From G025836975 sp049646585 (GTDB taxonomy: Bacteria; Pseudomonadota; Gammaproteobacteria; Burkholderiales; Burkholderiaceae_B), in the NCBI GenBank assembly GCA_049646585.1, contig JBARWC010000209.1, forward strand, positions 1 to 28,626: a stretch of DNA of 28,626 nucleotides, read 5' to 3'. Made by a program: the position numbers and the translations under genes. Positions 16,419-23,681 of the stretch are shown here, in pieces. Position 1 is the stretch's first letter. Each line of letters starts with the position of its first letter. A model generated the notes under the pieces. The model did no database searches. It was not told the DNA's origin and worked only from the letters and a program-made list of their open reading frames with translations.

Positions 16419-19400
16419 GTTTGTCCCCCGTCTTGTTGTCCTGGGGTTCCGTATTGGTGGCGTCGCTCGCGCTCTCGCCGTGCTCCATATGCGGCACGTG
16501 ACCGCCCAGCAACTTGTCGGCCTTGACCTTGAACAGGCTCAGCACAACGACGAAGAAGGCCGGCACGAACAAGACCGCCAAAGGCGTGGCCGCCAGCATG
16601 CCGCCCAGCACGCCCAGGCCCACCGCGTTCTGGCTGGCCGCACCGGCGCCCGTGGCCAAGGCCAGGGGCAGCACGCCCAGGATGAAAGCGAACGAGGTCA
16701 TCAGGATGGGCCTGAAGCGCATGCGCGCCGCCTCTATCGTGGCATTCACAAGGCTGACCTGGCCGGTGGCGTACAAGTCCTTGGCGAACTCGACGATAAG
16801 AATGGCGTTCTTGGCCGACAAGCCGATGACGGTAATCATCCCGACCTGGAAATACACGTCGTTGGACATCCCCATGACGGTCGTCAGGGCGGCGGCGCCC
16901 AGCATGCCCAACGGCACCGCCAGCATCACGGACAAGGGTATGGACCAACTTTCATACAGGGCCGCAAGCACCATGAAGACGACCAGCACGGCCAGGCTGA
17001 GCAGGATGGTCGTCTGGCTTCCGGCCTGGATTTCCTGGTAGGACAAGCCTGACCATTCCACGCCCAGGCCGGGCGGCAGTTGCTGGACCAGCCTTTCCAT
17101 CTCGGCCATGGCCTCGCCGGTGGAATAGCCCGGACCCGCGGACCCGCCTATACGCACGGACTCGTAGCTGTTGTAGCGCACGACCTGAACCGGGCCCTCG
17201 GTCCAGCTGTAGGACACGAAGGAGGACAAAGGCACCATCTGGCCCTGGTTGTTGCGCGCATTCAGCTTGAGCACGTCGTCCGGTTTCATGCGATGGGCCT
17301 GGTCGGCCTGCACCCACACATTCTGGACCCAGCTCTGGTTGGTGAACTTGCCGACATAGGCCGAACCCATGGCGGTCGAAATCAGCTGCGCCGCTTCGGC
17401 GAAATCGACGCCCAGCGCCGCCGCCTTGTCGCGGTCTATGGTCAGCTTGAGCTGGGAGCCGGCGCCAAGGCCGGTGATGCGCGTCTGCGACAGCACCGGG
17501 CTTTTCGCCGCCAACTGCAGCAATTGCTGCGAGGCGGCCATCAGCGCGTCATGCCCCACTCCGCCACGGTCCTCCAGGCGCATGTCGAAGCCCGACGCAT
17601 TGCCCAGCGAGGAAATGGCCGGCGGCACGATGGAGAACACCATGGCGTCGGGCAAGCCGAACAGCAGGTTCTGCATGGCCTTGCCGGCAAGGGCGCCGGC
17701 GGAGCTTTCCGGCGCCTTGCGCTGGGCAAAGTCCTTCAGGGTCACGAAAGCGATGGCCGAGTTCAAACCGTTGCCGTTGAAGCTGAAGCCCTGGACCGTG
17801 ATGATGTTGGCCACTTCGGGGACCTTGCTGAAGTACTGCTCGACCCGCTCGATGATATCCACGGTGCGATTGGCGGTGGACCCGGACGGCAGCTCGATAT
17901 TGGAGACGATGTAGCCCTGGTCCTCATCGGGCAGGAAGGACGTGGGCAGGCGCACGTACAGCCAGCCCAAAGCGATGACCAGCATCAGGTAGACCAGCAT
18001 CATGCGTCCGCCGCGCTTCAGGCTGCGCCCCACCCATCCTTCGTAATTCTTGGTGGTACGGTCAAAGGAGCGGTTGAACCAGCCGAAAAAGCCCTTCTTG
18101 GTGGCATGATGCCCCTTGGGGATAGGCTTGAGTATGGTCGCGCACAAAGCGGGCGTGAATGTCAGGGCCAGCAGGGCCGAGAACAGTATGGACACCGCCA
18201 TGGCGACCGAGAACTGGCGGTAGATGATGCCAACCGACCCGGACATGAAGGCCAGCGGCAGGAATACCGTGGTCAGCACCAGCGTAATGCCCACGATGGC
18301 GCCGCTGATCTGGGGCATGGCTTTCTTCGTGGCCTCTTTGGGCGGCAAGCCCTCTTCGGCCATGATGCGCTCGACGTTCTCGACCACCACGATGGCGTCG
18401 TCCACCAGGATCCCGATGGCCAGCACCATGGCGAACATGGTCAGGACGTTGATGGAAAAGCCCAGGGCCATCATCACGGCGAAGGCGCCAAGTATGGCCA
18501 CCGGCACGACCAGGGCCGGAATCAGCGTATAGCGCACATTCTGCAGGAAGAGGAACATCACCACGAAGACCAGGACCATGGCCTCGAACAGCGTGTGCAC
18601 GACCTGCTCGATGGATATCTCCACGTAGGGGGATGTGTCGTAGGGAATGGCGTAGGTGATGTTTTCGGGGAAGAACGCGGCCAGTTCGTCCATTTTCGCC
18701 TTTACGCCCTTGGCCGTGGAAAGCGCATTGGCATTGGGCGAAAGCGAGATGGCGAAGGCGGCGGTGGGCTTGCCGTTCAAGCGCGCGCCGAACTGGTAGT
18801 TGTCGGCCCCGACCTCGACGCGCCCGATATCCTTCAAGCGCACGGACGACCCGTCGGTGTTGGAACGCAGCACGATGTTGCTGAACTCTTCGACCGTGGA
18901 CAACTGGCCGTTCACCACGATGGGGGCCGCCACGCGCTGTGCATCGGCGTTGGGAGGCGAGCCCATGATGCCCCCTGAGATCAGCACGTTCTGGCGGCTG
19001 ATCGCGTTGTTGACGTCCGACATGCTCAGGTTGAAGCCCACGAGCTTGTCCGGGTCCACCCAGATGCGCATGGCGCGACTCGCCGAGAACAACTGGAACT
19101 TGCCCACGCCCGGAACGCGCGACACGGGGTTCTGGACGTTGCGGGTAATGTAGTCGGCCAGCGCGGTTTCGCTGAGCGACCCATCGCTCGAAGACAGGGT
19201 GGCCACCAGCAGGAAGCCGGTATTGCTTTGCGAGACCTTCAGGCCCTGCTGCTGCACGGCCGCCGGCAGCTTGGCCGTCACGTTGGACACCCGGTTCTGC
19301 ACGTCGACCTGGGCCATGTCGGGGTCCGTCCCCGGCTGGAAAGTCACGGTGATCTCGGCCTGGCCGTAGGAATCGCTGACCGACTCGTAATACAGCAGGC

Positions 19401-19620
19401 CCTTCGCCCCGTTCAGCTCGTTTTCTATGACGCTGGCAACGGAACTGGCCACGTCGTCGGCGGACGCGCCGGGATAGGTGGCGGTGATCGTGATGGCGGG
19501 CGGAGCAACTTCCGGATACTGCGAAACCGGCATGCTAGGAAGGGCCAGCAAGCCGGCCAGGGCGATGCCCAAGGCGACTACCCAGGCAAAAATCGGTCTT
19601 TCAATAAAAAACTGTGGCAT
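16411..19620 (-). CDS. RND multidrug efflux inner-membrane pump (HAE1/AcrB family)
   Basis: This 1069-residue proton-driven antiporter captures hydrophobic compounds from periplasm and inner membrane and passes them to the outer channel. It has the AcrB plan: first helix near residues 9-29, a large periplasmic domain, then helices from about 340, repeated in the second half. The proton-relay aspartates are in GILVDDAIVV (Asp407, Asp408, the same numbers as AcrB), and the TM10 lysine is Lys937 in GLSAKNAI. The N-terminal FFIERPIFAWV and the PTSFLPDEDQGY segment are HAE1 hallmarks. The length is slightly above AcrB because of a hydrophilic C-terminal tail (about 1040-1069). It sits between adaptor and channel genes in the usual order. 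Confidence 0.97.
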   Translation of the reverse strand: MPQFFIERPIFAWVVALGIALAGLLALPSMPVSQYPEVAPPAITITATYPGASADDVASSVASVIENELNGAKGLLYYESVSDSYGQAEITVTFQPGTDPDMAQVDVQNRVSNVTAKLPAAVQQQGLKVSQSNTGFLLVATLSSSDGSLSETALADYITRNVQNPVSRVPGVGKFQLFSASRAMRIWVDPDKLVGFNLSMSDVNNAISRQNVLISGGIMGSPPNADAQRVAAPIVVNGQLSTVEEFSNIVLRSNTDGSSVRLKDIGRVEVGADNYQFGARLNGKPTAAFAISLSPNANALSTAKGVKAKMDELAAFFPENITYAIPYDTSPYVEISIEQVVHTLFEAMVLVFVVMFLFLQNVRYTLIPALVVPVAILGAFAVMMALGFSINVLTMFAMVLAIGILVDDAIVVVENVERIMAEEGLPPKEATKKAMPQISGAIVGITLVLTTVFLPLAFMSGSVGIIYRQFSVAMAVSILFSALLALTFTPALCATILKPIPKGHHATKKGFFGWFNRSFDRTTKNYEGWVGRSLKRGGRMMLVYLMLVIALGWLYVRLPTSFLPDEDQGYIVSNIELPSGSTANRTVDIIERVEQYFSKVPEVANIITVQGFSFNGNGLNSAIAFVTLKDFAQRKAPESSAGALAGKAMQNLLFGLPDAMVFSIVPPAISSLGNASGFDMRLEDRGGVGHDALMAASQQLLQLAAKSPVLSQTRITGLGAGSQLKLTIDRDKAAALGVDFAEAAQLISTAMGSAYVGKFTNQSWVQNVWVQADQAHRMKPDDVLKLNARNNQGQMVPLSSFVSYSWTEGPVQVVRYNSYESVRIGGSAGPGYSTGEAMAEMERLVQQLPPGLGVEWSGLSYQEIQAGSQTTILLSLAVLVVFMVLAALYESWSIPLSVMLAVPLGMLGAAALTTVMGMSNDVYFQVGMITVIGLSAKNAILIVEFAKDLYATGQVSLVNATIEAARMRFRPILMTSFAFILGVLPLALATGAGAASQNAVGLGVLGGMLAATPLAVLFVPAFFVVVLSLFKVKADKLLGGHVPHMEHGESASDATNTEPQDNKTGDKHE

Positions 19621-19648
19621 GTGCGCTCACTTTATAAGCATTGAAGCG

Positions 19649-19672
19649 GCGGGCCGACACGTTACGGCCCGC
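19649..19672 (-). terminator. Strong hairpin between the RND adaptor and pump genes
   Basis: A perfect 8-bp stem, GCGGGCCG / CGGCCCGC, with an 8-nt loop occupies the 67-bp gap between the adaptor stop and the pump start. No T-tract follows on the minus strand, so full termination is unlikely. It may protect the upstream mRNA end or lower the pump-to-adaptor ratio. Confidence 0.4.
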
Positions 19673-19687
19673 GGGGCCGAGGAAGCC

Positions 19688-20944
19688 TCAGCCCTGAGAG
19701 GCCGGTTTGGATCCGGAAGCATCGCCCTGCGGCTGGCCTTGCTGCCCTTGCTGGCCTTGCTGCCCCGCCTTGCCAGCATCCGCGCCCTGACCTGCGGCTT
19801 GCTGGCCCTTCCATGGCATGGGTTGAACGGCCGAGCCCGGGCGGATCTTCTGGAAGCCTTCCACGATGACCACGTCGCCTGGATTCAGCCCTTTATAGAT
19901 GATGGATTGGCCCTTCACCTGCGCCCCCACTGTCACGGTTACGGGCGCCACCTTGCCGTCCTTGACGATCAGCAGGGAGCTCAGGCCGTCGGACGTACGC
20001 TGTATGGCTTGCTGGGGAACCAGCAGGGCCTTGTCATCCACGCCCTGCTGCAGGCGCACCCGCACGTACATGCCGGGCAGCAGTATCTGATCGGGGTTGT
20101 CGAACACGGCCCGCAGATTCACCTGGCCGGTGGTGGGGTCCACGCTGACGCCCGAAAACAGCAGCTTGCCCGGACGGTCGTAGGGGGTGCCGTCTTCAAG
20201 CAGCACCTGCGCGGCGGGGTCGCCCGCCTGCTTCAGCACGCCCTCGGCCATCGCGCGGCGCAGCTGCGCCAACTGCGTGGTGGAGCGCGTAATGTCGACG
20301 TAGACGCGGCTGAGCTGCTGAACGGTGGCCATTTGCGTGGCGGAGCTGGCGCTGACCAGAGCGCCTTCGGTGATCAGCGACTTTCCGATGCGGCCATCGA
20401 TGGGAGACACGACCTTGGTGTATCCCAGGTTGATGTCGGCCGCCTTCAGGTTGGCCTTGGCCGCCGCAACGGCGGCCTCCGCCTGACCGGCTTGCGCCAC
20501 GGCGTTGTCATATTCCTGGCGGCTGATCGCATTGTCCTTGACCAGCTTGGAATAACGCTGCGCGAGCAGGCGGGCGGTACGCACGTCGGCTTCGGCGCTT
20601 TTCAGCTGCGCAGCGGCCTGGTCGCGCACCGCGGCATAGGGAGCCGGATCGATGGTGAACAGAAGCTGGCCGTCCTTGACGTCGCTGCCTTGCTCGAAAT
20701 TGATCTCGTTGACGATGCCGGTTACCCGGGCCCGAATCTGGGCGTCCTTGATGGCTTCGACCCGCCCCGGCAGCTCGACGAAGATGTCAGTCGAGGCGGG
20801 CTGGACGGTGATGACGCTGACCGGAACTTTCATGTCGCCCATCCCGCCCTGCTGCGGCTTCTCTCCGCAGGCTGCTAACGCAAGCAGGGAAAACAAAACG
20901 ACAAGGCGTGCTTGCCGCCCTAAAGGCAGGCCAAGATTCGGCAT
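19688..20944 (-). CDS. RND efflux periplasmic adaptor lipoprotein (AcrA/HlyD family)
   Basis: The adaptor links pump and outer channel. From the start at 20944 the protein is 418 residues, with a lipoprotein signal ending in LAAC (Cys26). Then come a beta-barrel/lipoyl half (ELPGRVEAIKDAQIRARVTG), an alpha-hairpin rich in Ala/Gln/Lys (about 105-165) and the return lipoyl segment with VSPIDGRIG. GGGAG-like GGGAGCT about 8 nt upstream supports this start. A longer in-frame start at 21055 would bury the signal peptide and has no ribosome-binding site. The tail (about 385-418) is an odd Gly/Gln-rich segment with GQQGQQGQQ. It is the first gene of the adaptor-pump-channel operon, with an operator-like palindrome in its promoter. 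Confidence 0.95.
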   Translation of the reverse strand: MPNLGLPLGRQARLVVLFSLLALAACGEKPQQGGMGDMKVPVSVITVQPASTDIFVELPGRVEAIKDAQIRARVTGIVNEINFEQGSDVKDGQLLFTIDPAPYAAVRDQAAAQLKSAEADVRTARLLAQRYSKLVKDNAISRQEYDNAVAQAGQAEAAVAAAKANLKAADINLGYTKVVSPIDGRIGKSLITEGALVSASSATQMATVQQLSRVYVDITRSTTQLAQLRRAMAEGVLKQAGDPAAQVLLEDGTPYDRPGKLLFSGVSVDPTTGQVNLRAVFDNPDQILLPGMYVRVRLQQGVDDKALLVPQQAIQRTSDGLSSLLIVKDGKVAPVTVTVGAQVKGQSIIYKGLNPGDVVIVEGFQKIRPGSAVQPMPWKGQQAAGQGADAGKAGQQGQQGQQGQPQGDASGSKPASQG

Positions 20945-21017
20945 TCGGTAGCTCCCGTACGGCACATCTTCCTCTTGGGAAGATGGCGGTAATGATTCTG
21001 ATTTTTCGCAAACCGAG

Positions 21018-21047
21018 AGTATAAGGGGAAATATTGCGCTACCGCAA
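21018..21047 (-). promoter_or_regulatory. Predicted promoter and operator of the RND efflux operon
   Basis: On the minus strand TTGCGG (21047-21042) and TATACT (21023-21018, 5 of 6 consensus bases) are 18 nt apart, placing transcription start near 21011 and about 65 nt before the adaptor ATG. A perfect inverted repeat TTGCG-4-CGCAA (21034-21047) overlaps the -35 and spacer, where a TetR-type repressor would block RNA polymerase. A second GCAA-AA-TTGC repeat (21044-21053) overlaps it. Which protein binds is unknown; no regulator gene lies beside the operon. Confidence 0.45.
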
Positions 21048-21123
21048 AATTGCAAGCAAAAGCATCCATTTCAATCTGCTTCAATGCGCTTGCGGCACAA
21101 CTCTTGCTGCGGGTATGTGGCAG

Positions 21124-21136
21124 CCCCGCCTCGGGG
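21124..21136 (+). promoter_or_regulatory. Leader hairpin upstream of the BON lipoprotein gene
   Basis: CCCCG-CCT-CGGGG is a perfect 5-bp stem with a 3-nt loop, followed by GTTTG. It ends 31 nt before the ATG. It is too weak and the T-run too short to call a terminator; a leader structure affecting mRNA stability is possible. Confidence 0.25.
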
Positions 21137-21167
21137 TTTGCTTCATTCTCGAAGAAGGGAGACTTTT

Positions 21168-21488
21168 ATGGCCAAACAGCACAGACTTTCACGCACATTG
21201 ATGATAGCGGCCGCCACCCTGGCGCTGGGCGCCTGCGCCGGCGATCCGCCCGCGCGCAGCGCGGCGCAATACACCGACGATGCATCCATCAACACCAACG
21301 TGCAGGCGGCCGTGGTATCGGTGCCCGGCGTCCATGCCAACGACATGCAGGTAAATACATACGAAGGCGTCGTCAGCTTGCGCGGCAATGTGGACGACCA
21401 GCTCGCGGCCCAGAACGCCGTCCAGGCGGCGCGCCAGGTGGCGGGCGTGAAGAAAGTGGACTACAACATCAAGATCAAGCAACCTTGA
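21168..21488 (+). CDS. BON-domain lipoprotein
   Basis: This 106-residue envelope protein has a signal peptide ending in lipobox LGAC (Cys23) and one BON domain at about 37-104. The domain has the usual pattern of alternating hydrophobic residues, a conserved VVSLRGNVDD strand-turn and a VAGVKKVDYNI end. BON domains bind phospholipid and are found in OsmY- and DolP-like envelope maintenance proteins. Unlike OsmY and DolP, which carry two, this protein has one. Start at 21168 is supported by GAAGGGAG about 6 nt upstream; an earlier in-frame Met at 21084 would hide the signal peptide. It is transcribed away from the RND operon. A stress role is inferred. Confidence 0.9.
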   Translation: MAKQHRLSRTLMIAAATLALGACAGDPPARSAAQYTDDASINTNVQAAVVSVPGVHANDMQVNTYEGVVSLRGNVDDQLAAQNAVQAARQVAGVKKVDYNIKIKQP

Positions 21489-21559
21489 TCCGCCGGCCGC
21501 GCGCCCTCGTCCGGGGGCGGCGCGCCTGCAACCCCGCAGCGCCAGGGGCACGGCGCCCA

Positions 21560-21586
21560 GGCTTGGCGGCATCATGCCGCAAAGCC
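21560..21586. terminator. Hairpin between convergent genes, possible bidirectional terminator
   Basis: GGCTT-G-GCGGCA-TCA-TGCCGC-A-AAGCC forms an 11-bp stem with a single mismatch and a 3-nt loop. It lies in the 119-bp gap between the converging BON gene and the membrane-protein gene. Neither side has a good T-tract. A second GC-rich inverted pair, GCGCGCC (21499-21505) / GGCGCGC (21519-21525), lies nearby. Confidence 0.4.
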
Positions 21587-21607
21587 CGGCTCAAGCACAG
21601 GTGCCGG

Positions 21608-22186
21608 TCACAGATCCTTCTCTAGCCGGGGGCTGACCAAGGGGTCGAAATCCTGCCACCCTTCTTCACCCCAGCGTCCCTGAGCACGCTCCACTTCCTG
21701 CCCGCCGGCATCCTTCAGCATCCGTGCCACCTTTTTTTCTTGTTCGGGCGAGACGTGGACGGCCAGCAACACGCCCGAAGCGCGTACGCCATCCGCACTC
21801 GCATCGGCCGCTGCCCGCGGCCCGCGCGGCGGCCTGGATTTACCCACTACGTACATGGCGCCGGCCAGCGATCCTATATAGGCGCCCGCTCCGGCGCCGA
21901 CCACGACGATCAGAAAAGAGGTGGAAAGGGTGAATGCCACCACGGCGCCGACCAGCGCGCCGACAATGCCGACAGCGGCGGCGCCGCCGACGGCCCCATA
22001 TTGCCCGCCCCGGGAATGGGGGTCGACCGCCCTGTCGCCGCCCAAGGCGTACAAATCATGCGCCCCGGCCGGATTGACGAAGAAAGTGTGCAGGGCGTCC
22101 GCCGCGACCCCTTCTTTAAGCAGCACCGAGGCGGCTCCCCGCGCGGCATCGAAGGTGTCGAAACGTGCAGCCACGATCAGTGACAT
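21608..22186 (-). CDS. Glycine-rich membrane protein of unknown function
   Basis: I do not recognise this 192-residue protein. The N-terminal 45 residues (MSLIVAARFDTFDAARGAAS onward) look like a small soluble fold seen in general-stress-type membrane proteins, where a helix carries a dA-type residue pattern. Residues about 62-112 are two hydrophobic segments rich in Gly and Ala with a GxxxG-like spacing (glycine zipper), suggesting a membrane hairpin. A hydrophilic segment (115-130) leads to a second small alpha/beta region (GVLLAVHVSPEQEKKVARML), which resembles the first in pattern and hints at a duplicated soluble domain on both sides of the hairpin. It is 17 bp downstream of the DUF883 gene, so the two are likely co-transcribed and share an envelope or stress role. 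Confidence 0.72.
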   Translation of the reverse strand: MSLIVAARFDTFDAARGAASVLLKEGVAADALHTFFVNPAGAHDLYALGGDRAVDPHSRGGQYGAVGGAAAVGIVGALVGAVVAFTLSTSFLIVVVGAGAGAYIGSLAGAMYVVGKSRPPRGPRAAADASADGVRASGVLLAVHVSPEQEKKVARMLKDAGGQEVERAQGRWGEEGWQDFDPLVSPRLEKDL

Positions 22187-22203
22187 GATCCGGCTCCCGC
22201 TTA

Positions 22204-22536
22204 TCAGCGTTGCCGGCTGCCATTGAGGCAGAATCCGGCTATGGCCCCCGCCAGCGCCGCCGCCCCAAGCAGCCGCCAGGGATTGTCATGCGCGTACTCG
22301 TCGGCCATCATGGACGCCCGGCTTATCTTTTCCGCCGCCACCCGGTTCAGCCTCCATGTCTCCTTCTTTGCCGCATCCAGTTGCTGACGCAGGTTTTCAC
22401 GCGCCGCTTCGATCTCCGCGCCGGTATACGAGGCGGTTGAACGCAGCAGTGCTTCCGTGCCGGCGATCAAGTCCCTGGTGTCGTAGGCTAAGTCTTCCTT
22501 CTGTTTGCGCGTATCCGCGCCGTGTCTGTTCATCAT
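22204..22536 (-). CDS. DUF883 (ElaB/YqjD-like) C-tail-anchored membrane protein
   Basis: This 110-residue protein has the ElaB/YqjD plan: an N-terminal amphipathic, charged helical region (about 10-80) and a short C-terminal membrane helix introduced by DEYAHDNPWRLLGAAALAGAIAG. That junction, with NPW before the helix and a glycine-rich helix, is the family signature. In E. coli such proteins anchor to the inner membrane, bind ribosomes and are made in stationary phase; that role here is by analogy. AAGGAG lies upstream of an ATGATG double start, so the true start may be 22536 or 22533. It heads a two-gene unit with the membrane protein gene downstream. A short CCCGC/GCGGG hairpin (22559-22573) sits just upstream. 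Confidence 0.9.
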   Translation of the reverse strand: MMNRHGADTRKQKEDLAYDTRDLIAGTEALLRSTASYTGAEIEAARENLRQQLDAAKKETWRLNRVAAEKISRASMMADEYAHDNPWRLLGAAALAGAIAGFCLNGSRQR

Positions 22537-22673
22537 GGCCCATACTCCTTGTCATTACCCCGCGAAGGGCGGGAAACACACGGCAGCCTGGAAAAGGCCG
22601 CAACCACATAAGAGCAAGTCGCGTGCCGCTACAAAAATCAGCATGGGTGGTGGGAGGGCCTCGGTGGCATAAA

Positions 22674-23681
22674 TTACCGATAAGGGTAATTCGTGCAGCG
22701 GACGTCGGGCGTGTCGGTTTTCGACTCCCGCTCCAGGCCCGCTTCGATGGCCAGATACAAGACCCCGGCAAGCAATAGTGGGACTATGTAGTAAACGGCT
22801 CGATACGCCAGAACAGCGCCAAGTATCTCGTAGCGCGACAGGCTGGGGGATGCCAGCAGGGTCATGAACACAGTCTCGATGACGCCCAGCCCGCCGGGGA
22901 TGCGGACCAGGACGCCGCCAATGGCGCTGATGAGCAAGGCGCCGAGTACCGGCGCGTACGCCACCTTCTGCTGCATCAGCATATAAATCACCGCCGCGAT
23001 CAGCATCCAGTTCAGTGCCCCTATTGCCAGCTGGGTCAGGGCCACGCCCGGAGGCGGCAAATCGATTTCATGCCCCCACACCGTCCTGGAACGGACCTTG
23101 GAGAACCCGCAAACGCCCGGATAGGCCAGCGCGGCCACGACCATCAGCACGCCGACCGCGCGCAGGGCCCCTTCGCCGGGGTTCCATTCCGTCGGCAGCG
23201 ACACCGCTCCCGCCGCCAGCACCACGCCTGAAAGCACCATATAGCCCATCCAGTTGCTGGCCAGGCTGAATGCCATCACGCGCAGGATAATGCCCTGCTT
23301 CAAGCCCATCCGACCATACAGGCGCAAGCGCAGGCCCACGCCGCCCACCGGCGCGCCCAGGCTCATGGTGAAGGCATAGCTGATACAACCCACCGCCAGC
23401 GACTTCCACCATGCCAGCTCATGGCCCGTATAGAGCTTGCCCAGCACGTCAAAACCGCCGTAGACCATATAGCTGGCGGCGGCGATCAGGCCCGCAAGCC
23501 ACAATGCCCGGCCCGGCATCGCGTCGACGGCATCCAGCACCTTCACCCACTCGACCCGTGTAGCCGCCATGCCCAACATCACTACCACCATGCAAATGAA
23601 TCCGGCGACGGCCACTTTGCGGATGCGAGGCCAATGCGCACGAACCCATGCCGTGCTTCTTTCCACTGAAGAGACGCTCAT
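22674..23681 (-). CDS. ybhN: YbhN/UPF0104-family integral membrane protein (LPG synthase-type TM domain)
   Basis: From the start at 23681 this is a 335-residue polytopic protein of the PF03706 family, the membrane domain also found in lysyl-phosphatidylglycerol synthase (flippase part). About eight hydrophobic segments are visible. Landmarks are SYMVYGGFDVLGKLY, FTMSLGAPVGGVGLRLRLYGRMG, and the late IGGVLVRIPGGLGVIETVF, the most conserved family signature. The ATG overlaps the clsB stop by 4 nt; a longer frame starting at 23858 lies inside clsB and is unlikely. In E. coli ybhN follows clsB in the same way. Its function is not established; movement of anionic lipid across the inner membrane is a reasonable guess. 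Confidence 0.9.
   Translation of the reverse strand: MSVSSVERSTAWVRAHWPRIRKVAVAGFICMVVVMLGMAATRVEWVKVLDAVDAMPGRALWLAGLIAAASYMVYGGFDVLGKLYTGHELAWWKSLAVGCISYAFTMSLGAPVGGVGLRLRLYGRMGLKQGIILRVMAFSLASNWMGYMVLSGVVLAAGAVSLPTEWNPGEGALRAVGVLMVVAALAYPGVCGFSKVRSRTVWGHEIDLPPPGVALTQLAIGALNWMLIAAVIYMLMQQKVAYAPVLGALLISAIGGVLVRIPGGLGVIETVFMTLLASPSLSRYEILGAVLAYRAVYYIVPLLLAGVLYLAIEAGLERESKTDTPDVRCTNYPYR

Noticed and set aside
17080..18978. 632-codon open frame antisense to the RND pump
   Set aside because: His/Gly/Asp/Gln-rich shadow of a well-supported AcrB-type gene, with no domain or start signal.
19478..20878. 466-codon open frame opposite the adaptor gene
   Set aside because: It spans the start of one minus-strand gene and most of another and has no recognisable domain; a composition artefact.
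20945..21055. Longer adaptor start at 21055
   Set aside because: It would place 37 extra residues before the lipoprotein signal and would cover the predicted promoter and leader; a good ribosome-binding site supports 20944.
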